Shown here in pieces: positions 1-8,789 of a stretch of DNA of 64,000 bases. The notes below the pieces were generated by a model. It was given only the letters and a program-made list of their open reading frames with translations. It was not told the DNA's origin and ran no database searches. This DNA is from Actinomycetota bacterium (GTDB lineage Bacteria > Actinomycetota > Acidimicrobiia > Acidimicrobiales > Ilumatobacteraceae): contig CAUJET010000033.1 of assembly GCA_963169665.1 (NCBI GenBank), positions 1 through 64,000 of the forward strand. Direction: 5' to 3'. Position numbers and translations under genes: made by a program. The first letter of the stretch is position 1. Each line of letters begins with the position of its first letter.

Positions 1-1335
1 CTGCCCGACACCGCCGACGAGGCCTTCGACGACTGGGACCGCCGTGGCGCACCGCACGCACGCCAGTCGCACGCGATCCTCGCCCGGCTGCGTCGCATCC
101 TGCGCGAGCGTGCACCCGATGTGCTCGATGAGTTGCTCGCACAGGGCGCGACCGAACTGAGCGTCGAGCGGATCCTGCCTCCCGACATCGCCGACCGCGA
201 ACCTCGTCCTGGCGACGACGATCTCGTGCTGCTGTGCTGCCGGCGCCTCACCATCGAATGGGTGCTCCGCCGCGCCGTCACCGCCGAGGCCGGCGTCACG
301 TGGCGAGGCGGCGTCGGCGTGGCCGGACTGCTCGCCGAGGGCACCGATGTCCGCGGGCTCCGGCTCGACGACGGCACCTCCGTGGAGGCCGATCTCGTCG
401 TCGTCGGTGGTGGCCGCAACTCCCCCGTCCTCGAGTGGATCGCCGAGCTCGGTGGCGCCCTGCAGCCCCTCGAGGAGCAGAGCGAGGCGGGCATCATCTA
501 CCTCTCTCGGTTCTACCGGTTGAACGAGGGCCAGGAACTGCCGCTGCTCACCAAGGACGGGGCCGGCGGCGACCTCGGCTACGTCGCATTCGCCGGCTTC
601 TACGGCGACAACCGCACGTTCTCGATCACCTTCGGTGTGCCCACCAGCGACCGCGAGCTGATGGCGATGCGCGACGAGGCCGCCTGGGAAGCGGCGATCC
701 GCACCCTGAAGCCGCTCGAGCCGTGGACGTCCGAGGGGCTCGCCGAGCCGATCACCGGCGTCGAGTCGATGGCTCGCCTGCGCAACCGCATCCGCCGGTT
801 CGTGGTCGACGGCCAGCCGGTCGCCACCGGTCTCGTCGTCATCGGTGATGCCGCCGTCGCGACCAACCCATGGTACGGCAAGGGCTGCTCGCTCGCCGGC
901 ATCGCGGCCGAGGAGTTGTCCGAGGCGCTGGCCGAGCACGGCCGCGACCGGGTGGCGCTCGCTCACGCGATGGATGCTGCGGTGCGCGCCGAACTCGAGC
1001 CGCACTACACCCTCGCCGTCCGCCAGGACGCCGACCGGATGAAGCTGCACGGTGCGATGCACGACGGCAGCGAGCCCGACCCGATGGCCGTCGCCACTCG
1101 CGACTTCGTCTACAACGGCCTGCTGCCCGCGACCCGCATGGATCCCGACGTGTTCCGTGCGTTCTTCCGGTCGTTCAACATGCTCGACGCGCCCGATGCG
1201 CTGATGGCCGACCCGAAGGTGCTCACCGCAGCGTTCGAGGCGCACGCCAAGAAGGACGAACGCCCCCCGGCACCCAAGCTCGGCCCCGAACGCGACGAGT
1301 TCATCGCCGTGATGGCTGGAGCCACCAGCTCCTGA
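1..1335 (+). CDS. FAD-dependent oxidoreductase, 5'-truncated by window edge
   Basis: The reading frame is open from base 1, so the true start lies outside the window; 444 residues are visible. A GGG turn (VVVGGG) near residue 130 and the motif GDAAVATNPWYGKG near residue 280 match the second nucleotide-binding part of flavoprotein monooxygenase/halogenase-like FAD enzymes, where the GD pair contacts the FAD ribityl chain. The opening residues (RGAPHARQSHA) are also typical of this family near its FAD site. The substrate cannot be told. It is probably soluble, with no membrane segment seen. The following SDR starts 148 bases downstream with its own promoter, so co-transcription is not required. 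Confidence 0.8.
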   Translation: MPDTADEAFDDWDRRGAPHARQSHAILARLRRILRERAPDVLDELLAQGATELSVERILPPDIADREPRPGDDDLVLLCCRRLTIEWVLRRAVTAEAGVTWRGGVGVAGLLAEGTDVRGLRLDDGTSVEADLVVVGGGRNSPVLEWIAELGGALQPLEEQSEAGIIYLSRFYRLNEGQELPLLTKDGAGGDLGYVAFAGFYGDNRTFSITFGVPTSDRELMAMRDEAAWEAAIRTLKPLEPWTSEGLAEPITGVESMARLRNRIRRFVVDGQPVATGLVVIGDAAVATNPWYGKGCSLAGIAAEELSEALAEHGRDRVALAHAMDAAVRAELEPHYTLAVRQDADRMKLHGAMHDGSEPDPMAVATRDFVYNGLLPATRMDPDVFRAFFRSFNMLDAPDALMADPKVLTAAFEAHAKKDERPPAPKLGPERDEFIAVMAGATSS

Positions 1336-1440
1336 CGGTCCCAGACGCGACGTCTGCGCAGAATCCGTCGCTGACGACTGAGGCTGAACGAACGTCCGAG
1401 AGCAGGACACCCCGCTCGCTCCGTTCGACGGCGCCGTGGC

Positions 1441-1446
1441 TAGGTT
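1441..1446 (+). promoter_or_regulatory. -10 hexamer TAGGTT for the SDR at 1484
   Basis: TAGGTT fits the TAnnnT hexamer seen before many genes here. It would give a leader of about 30 bases that carries the GAGGGGAAG ribosome site. Confidence 0.5.
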
Positions 1447-1483
1447 CAGCCCGCAGCGACATCATCGAACGAGGGGAAGCGAC

Positions 1484-2272
1484 ATGCAGATCGAACAGGG
1501 AGTCACGGCCGCGGTCGTCACAGGAGCGGCCTCGGGCCTCGGGCGAGCGAGCGCCTACGCGCTGGCGTCGGCCGGCGCGAAGGTCGCCGTGTTCGACATC
1601 AACGAAGAGGGTGGTCGTGCGGTCGCGAACGACATCGGCGGCATCTTCTGCAAGGTGAACATCCTCGACGAGGAGAGCGTGCTCGACGGCTTCGCCGAGG
1701 CGCGCGAGGCCCATGGTCAGGAGCGGATCCTCGTGCACTGCGCCGTCGCAGCGAAGGGCGGCAAGACCGTCGGCAAGGACCGCGAGACCGGCGGCTGGAA
1801 GCGGCTGTCGACCGAGGACTACGCCTTCGCCGCGATGGGCGTGCTCGTCGCGAGCTACCGCATGGCGTCGATCAGCGCGCTCGGCATGGCCGAGAGCCTC
1901 GAGCCGCTCGAGGATCTCGAGCGCGGCGTCATCACGCTCACCGCATCGGTCGCCGCGCAGGACGCCCAGGTCGGTCAGGTTGCGTACGGCTCGTGCAAGG
2001 CCGGCGTGAACGGCCTCGTGCTGCCGATGGCTCGCGACTTCATGGACATCGGCATCCGGGTGAACTCGATCATGCCCGGCATCATGGCGACCCCGCCGAT
2101 GCTCGGTGTGCCGGAGAAGGTGCTCGACGTCCTCAGCAAGTCGGTGCCGTTCCCGAAGCGTCTCGGCAAGCCCGAGGAGTTCGGATCGCTCGTGCTCGAG
2201 CTCGTGCGCAACGGCTACTTCAACGGCCAGAACATCCGCCTCGACGGCGCCATCCGCATGCCCCCGCGCTGA
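1484..2272 (+). CDS. SDR family oxidoreductase
   Basis: A 262-residue classical short-chain dehydrogenase. The cofactor loop TGAASGLGRA lies at residues 13-22, and the catalytic Tyr-x-x-x-Lys is YGSCK near residue 167, preceded by a Ser in TASVAAQ. An Asp ending the second strand (VFDIN) favours NAD over NADP. The overall pattern resembles 3-hydroxyacyl-CoA dehydrogenase type II (HSD10-like) SDRs. ATG 1484 was chosen because GAGGGGAAG sits just upstream; an earlier in-frame ATG at 1436 lies before the promoter hexamer. It ends at a hairpin shared with the convergent amidohydrolase. Confidence 0.85.
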   Translation: MQIEQGVTAAVVTGAASGLGRASAYALASAGAKVAVFDINEEGGRAVANDIGGIFCKVNILDEESVLDGFAEAREAHGQERILVHCAVAAKGGKTVGKDRETGGWKRLSTEDYAFAAMGVLVASYRMASISALGMAESLEPLEDLERGVITLTASVAAQDAQVGQVAYGSCKAGVNGLVLPMARDFMDIGIRVNSIMPGIMATPPMLGVPEKVLDVLSKSVPFPKRLGKPEEFGSLVLELVRNGYFNGQNIRLDGAIRMPPR

Positions 2273-2278
2273 ACCACT

Positions 2279-2323
2279 CGCGATGAGAGATGCGGGCGCC
2301 TGCGCCACTCATCTCTCATCGCG
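2279..2323. terminator. bidirectional hairpin between convergent genes
   Basis: A perfect 14-bp stem (arms 2279-2292 and 2310-2323, core GATGAGAGATG) with a 17-base loop lies between the ends of the SDR and the amidohydrolase. No T-run follows on either side. Confidence 0.75.
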
Positions 2324-2338
2324 GTGTTCGGTCGGCGG

Positions 2339-3529
2339 TCAGGACAGCTGGAACAGGGCTCTCGCGTTGTCGCCGATGAAGGCGCGACGCTGGTGCTCGG
2401 GGAACAGGGAGACGAGCTCGTTGAGGTCGCCGATGTACTCGGGGGTGTGGTCGGCGTGCGGGAAGTCCGACGCCCACAAGAAGCGCTCGACGCCGTAGCG
2501 CTCGGCGAGCGCGGGGATCATCCGCTCGTCGGGATCGGCGCTGATCCAGATCCGCTCGCGGAAGTAGTCGCTCGGCTTGTGCTGCAGCGGCACACGGTTG
2601 CCGATGAAGGTGTGGCCGTACACCGCATCCATGCGGTCGAGCCAGTAGCCGATCCAGCCGGCGCCCGACTCGAGCACGAGCACCTTCAGCCGCGGGAAGG
2701 CGTCGAACACGCCGTAGTCGAACAGCGTCGTGAACTGGTGGCGCACGCCGTCCGACGCGGTCACCGACGCGAGCAGGCGCAGTTGCTTCACGTGCTCCCA
2801 GTCGCCCATGCGCGTGCCCTTGGTCCACTGCGGCTCGAACGTGGGGTGGATCGCGAGCGGTACGCCGAGGTCCTGTGCGGCGGCGAACAGCGAGTTGTTG
2901 TCGGGGTGGCCGAGCGGCGTACCGCTGTGGGTGAACGGCGCGACGTAGCCGCCGATCGCTCCGTCGCCGACCGCCCGCTCGAGCTCCTTCGCCGCTGCCA
3001 CGGGATCGGACAGCGACAGGTGCGCTGTTGCGTGGAGCCGGGGCTCGTCGGCGCAGAACTCGCAGATCCACCGGTTGTACGCCTTGGTGTACGCCTGTGC
3101 GAGGGCCGGATCCTCGACCTCGGCCTCCCACAGCAGCCCGACGGTCGTGTAGAGGATCGCCTGGTCGATGTGTTCGGCGTCGAGCACGCGCACCCGCTCC
3201 TGCGGATCCATCGACCCGTACGGCGCTTCACGTAGATACGTGCGCTCCGGGTTCTTCTGCATGTCGGCCAGGTCGGGCGCGCCCATCGCGCCGAGCGTCG
3301 CGGGGAACCCGGCCCGGCTCATGCGCGAGCGGCGACCGTCGATCTCCAGCTCCTCCAACCCGTGTTCGTCGATGCGGAAACGAAGCGCCCGATCACGGAA
3401 CTCGGGATCGATGTACTCCTCCCACAACGTCGGCGGCTCGAGGATGTGGCCGTCGGCGTCGACGGCACCGCCCTGCACGAGCGCGTGCGTGTCGTGGATG
3501 GGCTTCTGGGCAGCGATGGTGAGCGCCAT
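2339..3529 (-). CDS. amidohydrolase family protein (TIM-barrel, PF04909 type)
   Basis: 396 residues. The N-terminal VDADGHILEP carries the DxH form of the first metal-binding motif typical of amidohydrolase-2 enzymes. Later IHPTFE (a His on a beta strand) and ASDFPHADH near the C-terminus supply the other expected metal ligands, including the late Asp. Family members are metal-dependent decarboxylases or hydrolases of aromatic or dicarboxylic substrates; which one cannot be decided. The start at 3529 is the upstream-most Met. The gene faces away from the histidine phosphatase at 3674. Confidence 0.85.
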   Translation of the reverse strand: MALTIAAQKPIHDTHALVQGGAVDADGHILEPPTLWEEYIDPEFRDRALRFRIDEHGLEELEIDGRRSRMSRAGFPATLGAMGAPDLADMQKNPERTYLREAPYGSMDPQERVRVLDAEHIDQAILYTTVGLLWEAEVEDPALAQAYTKAYNRWICEFCADEPRLHATAHLSLSDPVAAAKELERAVGDGAIGGYVAPFTHSGTPLGHPDNNSLFAAAQDLGVPLAIHPTFEPQWTKGTRMGDWEHVKQLRLLASVTASDGVRHQFTTLFDYGVFDAFPRLKVLVLESGAGWIGYWLDRMDAVYGHTFIGNRVPLQHKPSDYFRERIWISADPDERMIPALAERYGVERFLWASDFPHADHTPEYIGDLNELVSLFPEHQRRAFIGDNARALFQLS

Positions 3530-3659
3530 GACGTCGACCCCCCGGTTCGTCGTGTGGACACGACCGTAGGACCCGACCCGACCATGCTGCGTACCGGAGC
3601 CGTCGAGCTCCCGGACACATGCGACGGCGCCCGGGAAGCCGAGCAGGACGACGGCCGGT

Positions 3660-3665
3660 TAGGTT
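3660..3665 (+). promoter_or_regulatory. -10 hexamer TAGGTT, leaderless start of 3674
   Basis: TAGGTT stands 8 bases before GTG 3674 with no Shine-Dalgarno, which predicts transcription starting at or next to the start codon. Confidence 0.6.
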
Positions 3666-3673
3666 CCCTCGGC

Positions 3674-4495
3674 GTGAGCGACGCTGCCAGTGACCCGACG
3701 AACTCCGACACGCCGTCCGCTACCGGGGTGGCCGAGCCGTCCGAGCTGGCCACGGCGCCGGAGGCGGGGCCGCGCCAGTTCCGGCAGCACCGGTTCGTTC
3801 CGCCGCCGGGCGCGTGCGAGATCCTCGTGGTCCGCCACGGCGAGTCGGAGCCGATGGTCGAGGGCCAACCGCTCCCGTTGACGGACGGCCACGGTGACCC
3901 GGCGCTCGCCGAGGAGGGCGTCGAACAGGCGGACCGGATCGCCGACCGGATCGTGGCGTCGGGCGAACGGGTCGCCGCGATCTACGTCACGACCCTGCGC
4001 CGCACCCATCAGACGGCGGCGCCCACGGCGGCACGGATCGGCATCGAGCCACGCGTCGAGCCCGACCTGCGCGAGGTGTTCCTCGGCGAGTGGGAGGGCG
4101 GCGAGCTGCGCCGACGGGTGATCGACGCCGACCCGATCGCCGTCCGTATGTACCAGGAGGGTCGCTGGGACGTGATCCCCGGCGCCGAGACCGAGGACGC
4201 GCTCCGCGCACGGGTGCGCGCCGGCATCGACCGGATCGCGGCCGCGCATCCCGACGAGCTCGTGATGGTGGTGGTGCACGGCGGCGTGATCGGCACGATC
4301 ATGAACCTCGCCACCGGGTCGACCGGCTTCGCGTTCACCGGCGCCGACAACGCGTCGATCTCGCACCTCGTGGTGACGCCCGATCGTTGGATCGTGCGCT
4401 GCTACAACGACACGACGCACCTGCGCGAGCGCTTCTCGACGATCGACGAGCCACCGCCGGCGACCGGCATCCGCCCGAAGGGCATCACCTTCTGA
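3674..4495 (+). CDS. histidine phosphatase (phosphoglycerate mutase-like)
   Basis: 273 residues from GTG 3674. The catalytic motif VRHGES (His about residue 55) and the second active-site histidine in VVVHGGVIG near residue 200 define the branch-1 histidine phosphatase superfamily. A Glu in REVFLGEWEGG is the usual acid/base region. A Pro/Ala/Glu-rich tail of about 45 residues precedes the fold. Substrates in this family range from sugar phosphates to phosphohistidine, so the substrate is left open. The reading frame is open far upstream, but only the GTG after TAGGTT makes sense as a start. Confidence 0.85.
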   Translation: MSDAASDPTNSDTPSATGVAEPSELATAPEAGPRQFRQHRFVPPPGACEILVVRHGESEPMVEGQPLPLTDGHGDPALAEEGVEQADRIADRIVASGERVAAIYVTTLRRTHQTAAPTAARIGIEPRVEPDLREVFLGEWEGGELRRRVIDADPIAVRMYQEGRWDVIPGAETEDALRARVRAGIDRIAAAHPDELVMVVVHGGVIGTIMNLATGSTGFAFTGADNASISHLVVTPDRWIVRCYNDTTHLRERFSTIDEPPPATGIRPKGITF

Positions 4496-4500
4496 CGACA

Positions 4501-4519
4501 GGGGCTGCGCTGAAGCCCC
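4501..4519 (+). terminator. short hairpin after the histidine phosphatase
   Basis: A GGGGCT/AGCCCC 6-bp stem with a 7-base loop begins six bases after the stop codon. It is weak, with no T-run. Confidence 0.4.
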
Positions 4520-4589
4520 ACCGGTGACGGGCTGCCATGCTGGCCGACGACGCGGCACCGTCCGACCGGTCGTCGCCAGGAGGTTTCGC

Positions 4590-5663
4590 ATGTCCGCAGT
4601 CCCGCACCACGGCACCATCGCGGTCACCGGAGCCGCCGGTTTCATCGGCGGGTGGGTGGTGCGAGATCTGCTGGAGCGCGGCTACCGCGTGCGTGCCTGC
4701 GTGCGCGACGTCGACGACCACAGCAAGGTCGGCTTCCTCCGCGCGATGCACCCGTTCTCGTCCGGTCGGTTGACGCTCCACACGGCCGACCTCGACGAGC
4801 CCGGTTGCTTCGACGACGTGTTCCGCGGCTGTGACGGTGTCGCCCACGTGTCGCACGTGAGCACCTACGACGACGTCGACTACGTCCGGCGCACCTGCGA
4901 TCACATCATCGCGAGCATCGAGCGTTCAGGCAGCGTGCGCCGCGCCGTCGTCACCTCGAGCATCGCCGCCGTCATCTCCGAGGCCGACATCACCGAGCTC
5001 GTACGCCGACCGATCTGTGACGAGGACCGCTACCCGGACGAGTCGAACCCGAAGCGCACACCCGAGCGCGGGCAGGGCTACTCGATCGGCAAGGTGATCG
5101 CCCAGCAGGCCTTCGCCGAGGCTGCGGCCGCGAGCCCTGCCGGGTGGGATGCGATCACGATCTGCCCTGCCGACAACGTCGGGCCGATCCAGTCCGCGCA
5201 CCAGAAGAACGGTGGCCCCTGGCAGCACCTGATCGAGCGCATGGTGCAGGGCAGGTGCGAGATCTTCCAGGGCACGGGCCCGTACCGGCCGTGGATGACC
5301 GTCGACGTGCGCGACGACGCGGCCTGCCACGTGGGCGTGCTCGAGAGCGATCGGGTGGCCAACGGCGAGCGCTACATCGCCTGGTCGACCGACCGCCGTT
5401 CGTACGAGGACGTGGTCGCCACGATCGATCGTGTCCTGCCCGAGTTGCGGCACGACCCGGGTCCGATCGCCGACAACACGCCCGAGCGGCACCAGGCACG
5501 CGAAGCCGAGTTCCGTGCGATCTGGGGCGGCCTCGAACTCCGCAACGACCGGATCCGCTCGGTGGTGCCGATCGAGTTCCGTCCGCTCGACGACTCGATC
5601 CGCGACTGCGTCGAGTCGCTGCTCGCGGTCGCCGACGTCATCCCGAGCCGCCGCCCGGGCTGA
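4590..5663 (+). CDS. NAD(P)-dependent epimerase/dehydratase-family reductase
   Basis: 357 residues, an extended SDR. The cofactor loop GAAGFIGGWV is at residues 14-23, and the catalytic Tyr-x-x-x-Lys is YSIGK near residue 167, after VVTSSIAAV. The arrangement resembles dihydroflavonol reductase/cinnamoyl-CoA reductase-like enzymes rather than sugar epimerases. ATG 4590 is preceded by a strong AGGAGG six bases upstream, while the upstream in-frame ATG at 4524 has none. It converges on the SDR ending at 5689. Confidence 0.85.
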   Translation: MSAVPHHGTIAVTGAAGFIGGWVVRDLLERGYRVRACVRDVDDHSKVGFLRAMHPFSSGRLTLHTADLDEPGCFDDVFRGCDGVAHVSHVSTYDDVDYVRRTCDHIIASIERSGSVRRAVVTSSIAAVISEADITELVRRPICDEDRYPDESNPKRTPERGQGYSIGKVIAQQAFAEAAAASPAGWDAITICPADNVGPIQSAHQKNGGPWQHLIERMVQGRCEIFQGTGPYRPWMTVDVRDDAACHVGVLESDRVANGERYIAWSTDRRSYEDVVATIDRVLPELRHDPGPIADNTPERHQAREAEFRAIWGGLELRNDRIRSVVPIEFRPLDDSIRDCVESLLAVADVIPSRRPG

Positions 5664-5688
5664 CGCCGTGGCGCGTCGGACGCCTCGC

Positions 5689-6441
5689 TCAGTCCGCAGG
5701 ACCGACCGGTGTGACCTGACCGATCACGGCACCGCCGTCGACGATGAACTCGTGGCCCGTCGAGTACGTCGCGTCCTGGAGGATGAACAGCAGCATCGCC
5801 GTCACCTCGGCGGGTTCGCCGACCCGCGCGATCGGCTGTGCCGCAGCCATGTCGTCGGGCAACCCGGCGATCATCGGTGTGCGGATCGGTCCCGGATGGA
5901 TCGAGTTGACACGGATGCCGAACGCACCGAGTTCGAGCGCTGCGGTCTTGGTGAGTCCGCGCACACCCCACTTGCTGGCCACGTATGCGCCGAGGTTCGC
6001 GTAGCCCTGCAGGCCGGCGGTCGACGAGATGTTGACGATGGCACCGCCACCGGCGCGCTTCATCGACGGCACCACGTGGTGCATGCCCAGCCACACGCCG
6101 GTGAGGTTGATGTCGATGGTGCGCTGCCACTCCGACGGGGCCATCGCGTCGATCGGTCCGAAGGTGACGATGCCGGCGTTGTTCACCAGCACACCGATCG
6201 GGCCGAGCGTCGACTCGACCTCGGCCACGAGCGACTGCCACGACGCGTCGTCGGTGACGTCGAGGTGCCGGTAGATGACCCGGTCGCCGAGCTCGGCGGC
6301 CAGCGCGGCACCGTCGGTGTCGAGCACATCGGTCGCCACCACCGTCGCACCCGCGCTCACCAGCCCACGGACGTGTTCGGCGCCCATGCCCCGAGCCGCT
6401 CCGGTCACCACGGCGACCACACCTTCCAGCGAGACACTCAT
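5689..6441 (-). CDS. SDR family oxidoreductase (hydroxysteroid dehydrogenase-like)
   Basis: 250 residues, classical SDR. TGAARGMGAEH (residues 13-23) is the cofactor loop, NNAG follows strand 4, and the catalytic pair is Ser in NISSTAG and Tyr/Lys in YVASKWG. An Asp after strand 2 (TDVLD) suggests NAD. The SKWGVRG signature is common in 3-alpha/20-beta-hydroxysteroid dehydrogenase-like proteins of actinobacteria. GAGGAGGT lies 5-6 bases before the ATG. The P450 ends 100 bases upstream on the same strand, so the two may be co-expressed in steroid or terpenoid oxidation (inference). Confidence 0.88.
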   Translation of the reverse strand: MSVSLEGVVAVVTGAARGMGAEHVRGLVSAGATVVATDVLDTDGAALAAELGDRVIYRHLDVTDDASWQSLVAEVESTLGPIGVLVNNAGIVTFGPIDAMAPSEWQRTIDINLTGVWLGMHHVVPSMKRAGGGAIVNISSTAGLQGYANLGAYVASKWGVRGLTKTAALELGAFGIRVNSIHPGPIRTPMIAGLPDDMAAAQPIARVGEPAEVTAMLLFILQDATYSTGHEFIVDGGAVIGQVTPVGPAD

Positions 6442-6541
6442 GTCGAGACCTCCTCGGTCCGGGCGCGAACCGCGCCCACACGGTGATGGTCGCGCCGGCG
6501 CGGGCCCGCCGCCAGCGCCAGAGGTCCCGCGGGCGAGGCGA

Positions 6542-7918
6542 TCAGGCGATGCCCGCGCTCCGGCCCGTGCCCAGGTTCATCGGCGGATCGGACCGGGTGA
6601 ACCGGAGGTGCAGCCGGAACGTGCCGAGCATGATCCCGGGCTGGTGCATCCAGTCGTTGCCCTCGCCGTACTCGATCGTCTCGATCCGGTCGAGCAGCAC
6701 GCCCCACGCGATCTGTTGCTCCACCCGCGACAGGTTGGCCCCCGGGCACACGCGCGGGCCGGTGGAGAACGCCACGTGGCGCGTGACGCCCTCACGGTCG
6801 AGGTCGAGGTCGAACGGGCACTCGAACTCGTCGGCGTCGACGTTCGCCGCGCCGAAGCGCAGGTGCAGCAACGATCCGGCCGGCACCGTCACGCCCTGGA
6901 ACTCCTCGTCGCGCGACGTGATCCGGGTCGACAGGCCGTGCGTGGGCGAACGCATCCGCATGCCCTCCTCGGTGAAGGCCCGCACCTTCGACCGGTCGAG
7001 GCGCAACTGCTCGAACATGCCGGGCCGCTCGCACAGGAGTTGGGCCTGTTCCTCCAGCGCGTACTGGGTGGTCTCGAGGCCGCCGAGGATCATCGCGTGC
7101 ACGATGCCGGCGATCTCCAGGTCGGTGAGCTTGCGATCGAGCGCGTCGTAGTGCACGTCGCACAGGAAGCTCACCATGTCGTCCTGCGGGTCGAGCCGCT
7201 TCGCGCGCACGTGTTCGTAGATGTAGTCCTGGAAGCCCTCGAGCCGGCGCAGCATCTGCGTCGTCTGCTCGGGGGTCATCTCGTGCTTGTGCCCGCTGCC
7301 GTGGACGAACGGGGTGACGACCGCGTCACCCCACTCGGCGAGCTGCGGGATGTCGGCGAGGGGGAACCCGAGGATCGTGGCCATCACGCGCTGCGGCAAC
7401 GGGCGGGCGAATCGGCTGATGAACTCGACCGCGCCGTCGTCGATCCACTCGTCGAGCAGATCGTTGGCGTGCTTGGTGATCATCTCGCGATGCCGCATCG
7501 CGCCGGTGCCGACCCACGGATCGGTGAGCTCCTTGCGATGCCGGATGTACAGCTCCTGGGTCGGCCGCAACGACACCATCGACGCCTGCATCAGGCTGCG
7601 GAACTTCGCGAAGGTGTCCTCGGCCGACATGCCCTCCGCTGCCCAGCCGCCGACGCGGGTCTGGGTCAGTGTGGGGAACCGCTCGGGATCCTTCACCACG
7701 AGCGCGACGTCGGCGTGCTTGGTGAGCACGAAGGCGTCGGTGCCGGGCGTGATGCCCCCGCCCGGGAGTCGCAGCACCGGCGCCTCACGGTGCAGGATCT
7801 CGTACGCCTCGTACCAGTGCTCCTGCGCGCCGGTGCCGAACAGGTCGACGTCGGCGAGCTCGACCGGACACGCCATCGGGCTGCGCTCGTGATTGATGTG
7901 CTTCGGATAGGACGCCAT
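6542..7918 (-). CDS. cytochrome P450
   Basis: 458 residues. The heme-thiolate motif FSTGPRVCPG is near residue 378, and the Cys is the axial ligand. The K-helix ExxR is EGMR. The I-helix reads GGLETT, so the usual Ala-Gly-x-Asp/Glu-Thr signature keeps its acid-Thr pair. Soluble bacterial CYP length. ATG 7918 was preferred because GGGGA lies 9 bases upstream; an in-frame ATG at 7927 directly abuts that GGGGA. Redox partners are not in the window. It is followed on the same strand by an SDR, a common pairing in lipid and steroid catabolism. Confidence 0.92.
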   Translation of the reverse strand: MASYPKHINHERSPMACPVELADVDLFGTGAQEHWYEAYEILHREAPVLRLPGGGITPGTDAFVLTKHADVALVVKDPERFPTLTQTRVGGWAAEGMSAEDTFAKFRSLMQASMVSLRPTQELYIRHRKELTDPWVGTGAMRHREMITKHANDLLDEWIDDGAVEFISRFARPLPQRVMATILGFPLADIPQLAEWGDAVVTPFVHGSGHKHEMTPEQTTQMLRRLEGFQDYIYEHVRAKRLDPQDDMVSFLCDVHYDALDRKLTDLEIAGIVHAMILGGLETTQYALEEQAQLLCERPGMFEQLRLDRSKVRAFTEEGMRMRSPTHGLSTRITSRDEEFQGVTVPAGSLLHLRFGAANVDADEFECPFDLDLDREGVTRHVAFSTGPRVCPGANLSRVEQQIAWGVLLDRIETIEYGEGNDWMHQPGIMLGTFRLHLRFTRSDPPMNLGTGRSAGIA

Positions 7919-7971
7919 GCTCTGCATTCCCCCATGAACGCTGCCGACGGCTCGCTGGCACGCTGAGCGTC

Positions 7972-7977
7972 AGGGTA
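7972..7977 (-). promoter_or_regulatory. -10 hexamer TACCCT for the P450
   Basis: TACCCT on the minus strand lies about 54 bases before the chosen ATG, giving a short leader with GGGGA. Confidence 0.4.
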
Positions 7978-7986
7978 GACCGCGGC

Positions 7987-8154
7987 TCATCGCCCCGTCG
8001 GGGTCGGCCCGCCCGGGAGTCGGTCGCACCCGCCCCGACCACACCCGGAGCGGCAGAACCCCCGACCACAGGGTCCTCTCGCCGTGAGCCGGGCGATCAG
8101 GCGACCGATCGTGCCCCCGAGACGCGACGGCGACGGCGACGGCCGCTCGGTCAC
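7987..8154 (-). CDS. tiny Cys-rich ORF overlapping the upstream gene by GTGA
   Basis: A 55-codon frame starts at GTG 8154, whose last two bases form the TGA stop of the deoxyribosyltransferase-like gene. This is the same 4-base overlap used by undoubted gene pairs elsewhere in the window. The peptide is basic, begins with a Pro-Ser repeat and ends with four cysteines spaced C-x4-C-x3-C-x4-C among Gly and Arg. No family is recognised. It might be a metal-binding or modified small peptide, or a chance frame in GC-rich sequence. Confidence 0.35.
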   Translation of the reverse strand: MTERPSPSPSRLGGTIGRLIARLTARGPCGRGFCRSGCGRGGCDRLPGGPTPTGR

Positions 8155-8660
8155 GACCGCCCCTTCGCAGCGATGGCCCGCTCGAGCTGCAGGCGGGCGA
8201 CCCTGATCACTTCGTGCAGATCGTCCCCGATGGGGAACAGGCGCTGGTTCTGCGCGAACAGCTGGACCAGGCCGGCGTGACCGGCACCGCCGACGACGAC
8301 CGAGTTGCCCTTGGAGGCGTTGTTCCGCTTCGCACCGAGGTACCCCAGGATCAGCAGCGCCGTCGGTGCACGGCTGCCGTCGGGCACCCACACCACGACC
8401 ACATCGGCGTCGAAGGCCGCTGCGCACTGCCACTCGTAGGCGCCGCGCCGACCGGCGGAACCGGCGTCGAGTCCCTGCCACCGTTCGTTGCGCGGATCGA
8501 TGATCGTGATGTCGAGGTCGGAGCACTCGTCGATCACGACGTCGCGCCACGACCGATCGGCGACCGGCTCATCGTCGAACGGACCGGCGAGATACATGGT
8601 GGTGGTCGTTCGCTTCGCCGCTGCGGTCAGTCGGTTCGGAGCCGTCAGGATCGTTGCCAT
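8151..8660 (-). CDS. nucleoside 2-deoxyribosyltransferase-like protein
   Basis: 169 residues. TMYLAGPF near residue 20, a following DPRNERW, YEWQ and DVVVVWVPDG match the order of motifs in the Nuc_deoxyri_tr2-type branch of the nucleoside deoxyribosyltransferase fold, where the YEWQ Glu region corresponds to the nucleophile helix. Proteins of this branch are often of unknown substrate and appear in phage and immunity loci, but nothing here shows that context. ATG 8660 was chosen because GAGGG lies 8 bases upstream. The open frame beyond it is antisense to the PPOX gene. Confidence 0.7.
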   Translation of the reverse strand: MATILTAPNRLTAAAKRTTTTMYLAGPFDDEPVADRSWRDVVIDECSDLDITIIDPRNERWQGLDAGSAGRRGAYEWQCAAAFDADVVVVWVPDGSRAPTALLILGYLGAKRNNASKGNSVVVGGAGHAGLVQLFAQNQRLFPIGDDLHEVIRVARLQLERAIAAKGRS

Positions 8661-8776
8661 CGAGCACACCCTCGTTCGTCGGGACAGGTGACGCCTCGCC
8701 ACGGTCGGCGGGCGATGCGATCGACGATCGTACGCCGACCTCGACGACCCCCGAGATTCGCTGGCGGACCCCTGAC

Positions 8777-8782
8777 TACGCT
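8777..8782 (+). promoter_or_regulatory. -10 hexamer TACGCT, leaderless start of 8790
   Basis: TACGCT is 7 bases before ATG 8790. Confidence 0.6.
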
Positions 8783-8789
8783 GGTCCAC

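Noticed and set aside
7919..7927. Upstream ATG 7927 as P450 start
   Set aside because: It directly abuts GGGGA, leaving no spacing for ribosome binding. ATG 7918 has proper spacing, though the difference is only three residues.
8151..8660. Deoxyribosyltransferase-like gene as part of an anti-phage locus
   Set aside because: Relatives do occur in immunity loci, but the neighbours here (P450, PPOX protein, DUF1971) are housekeeping types.
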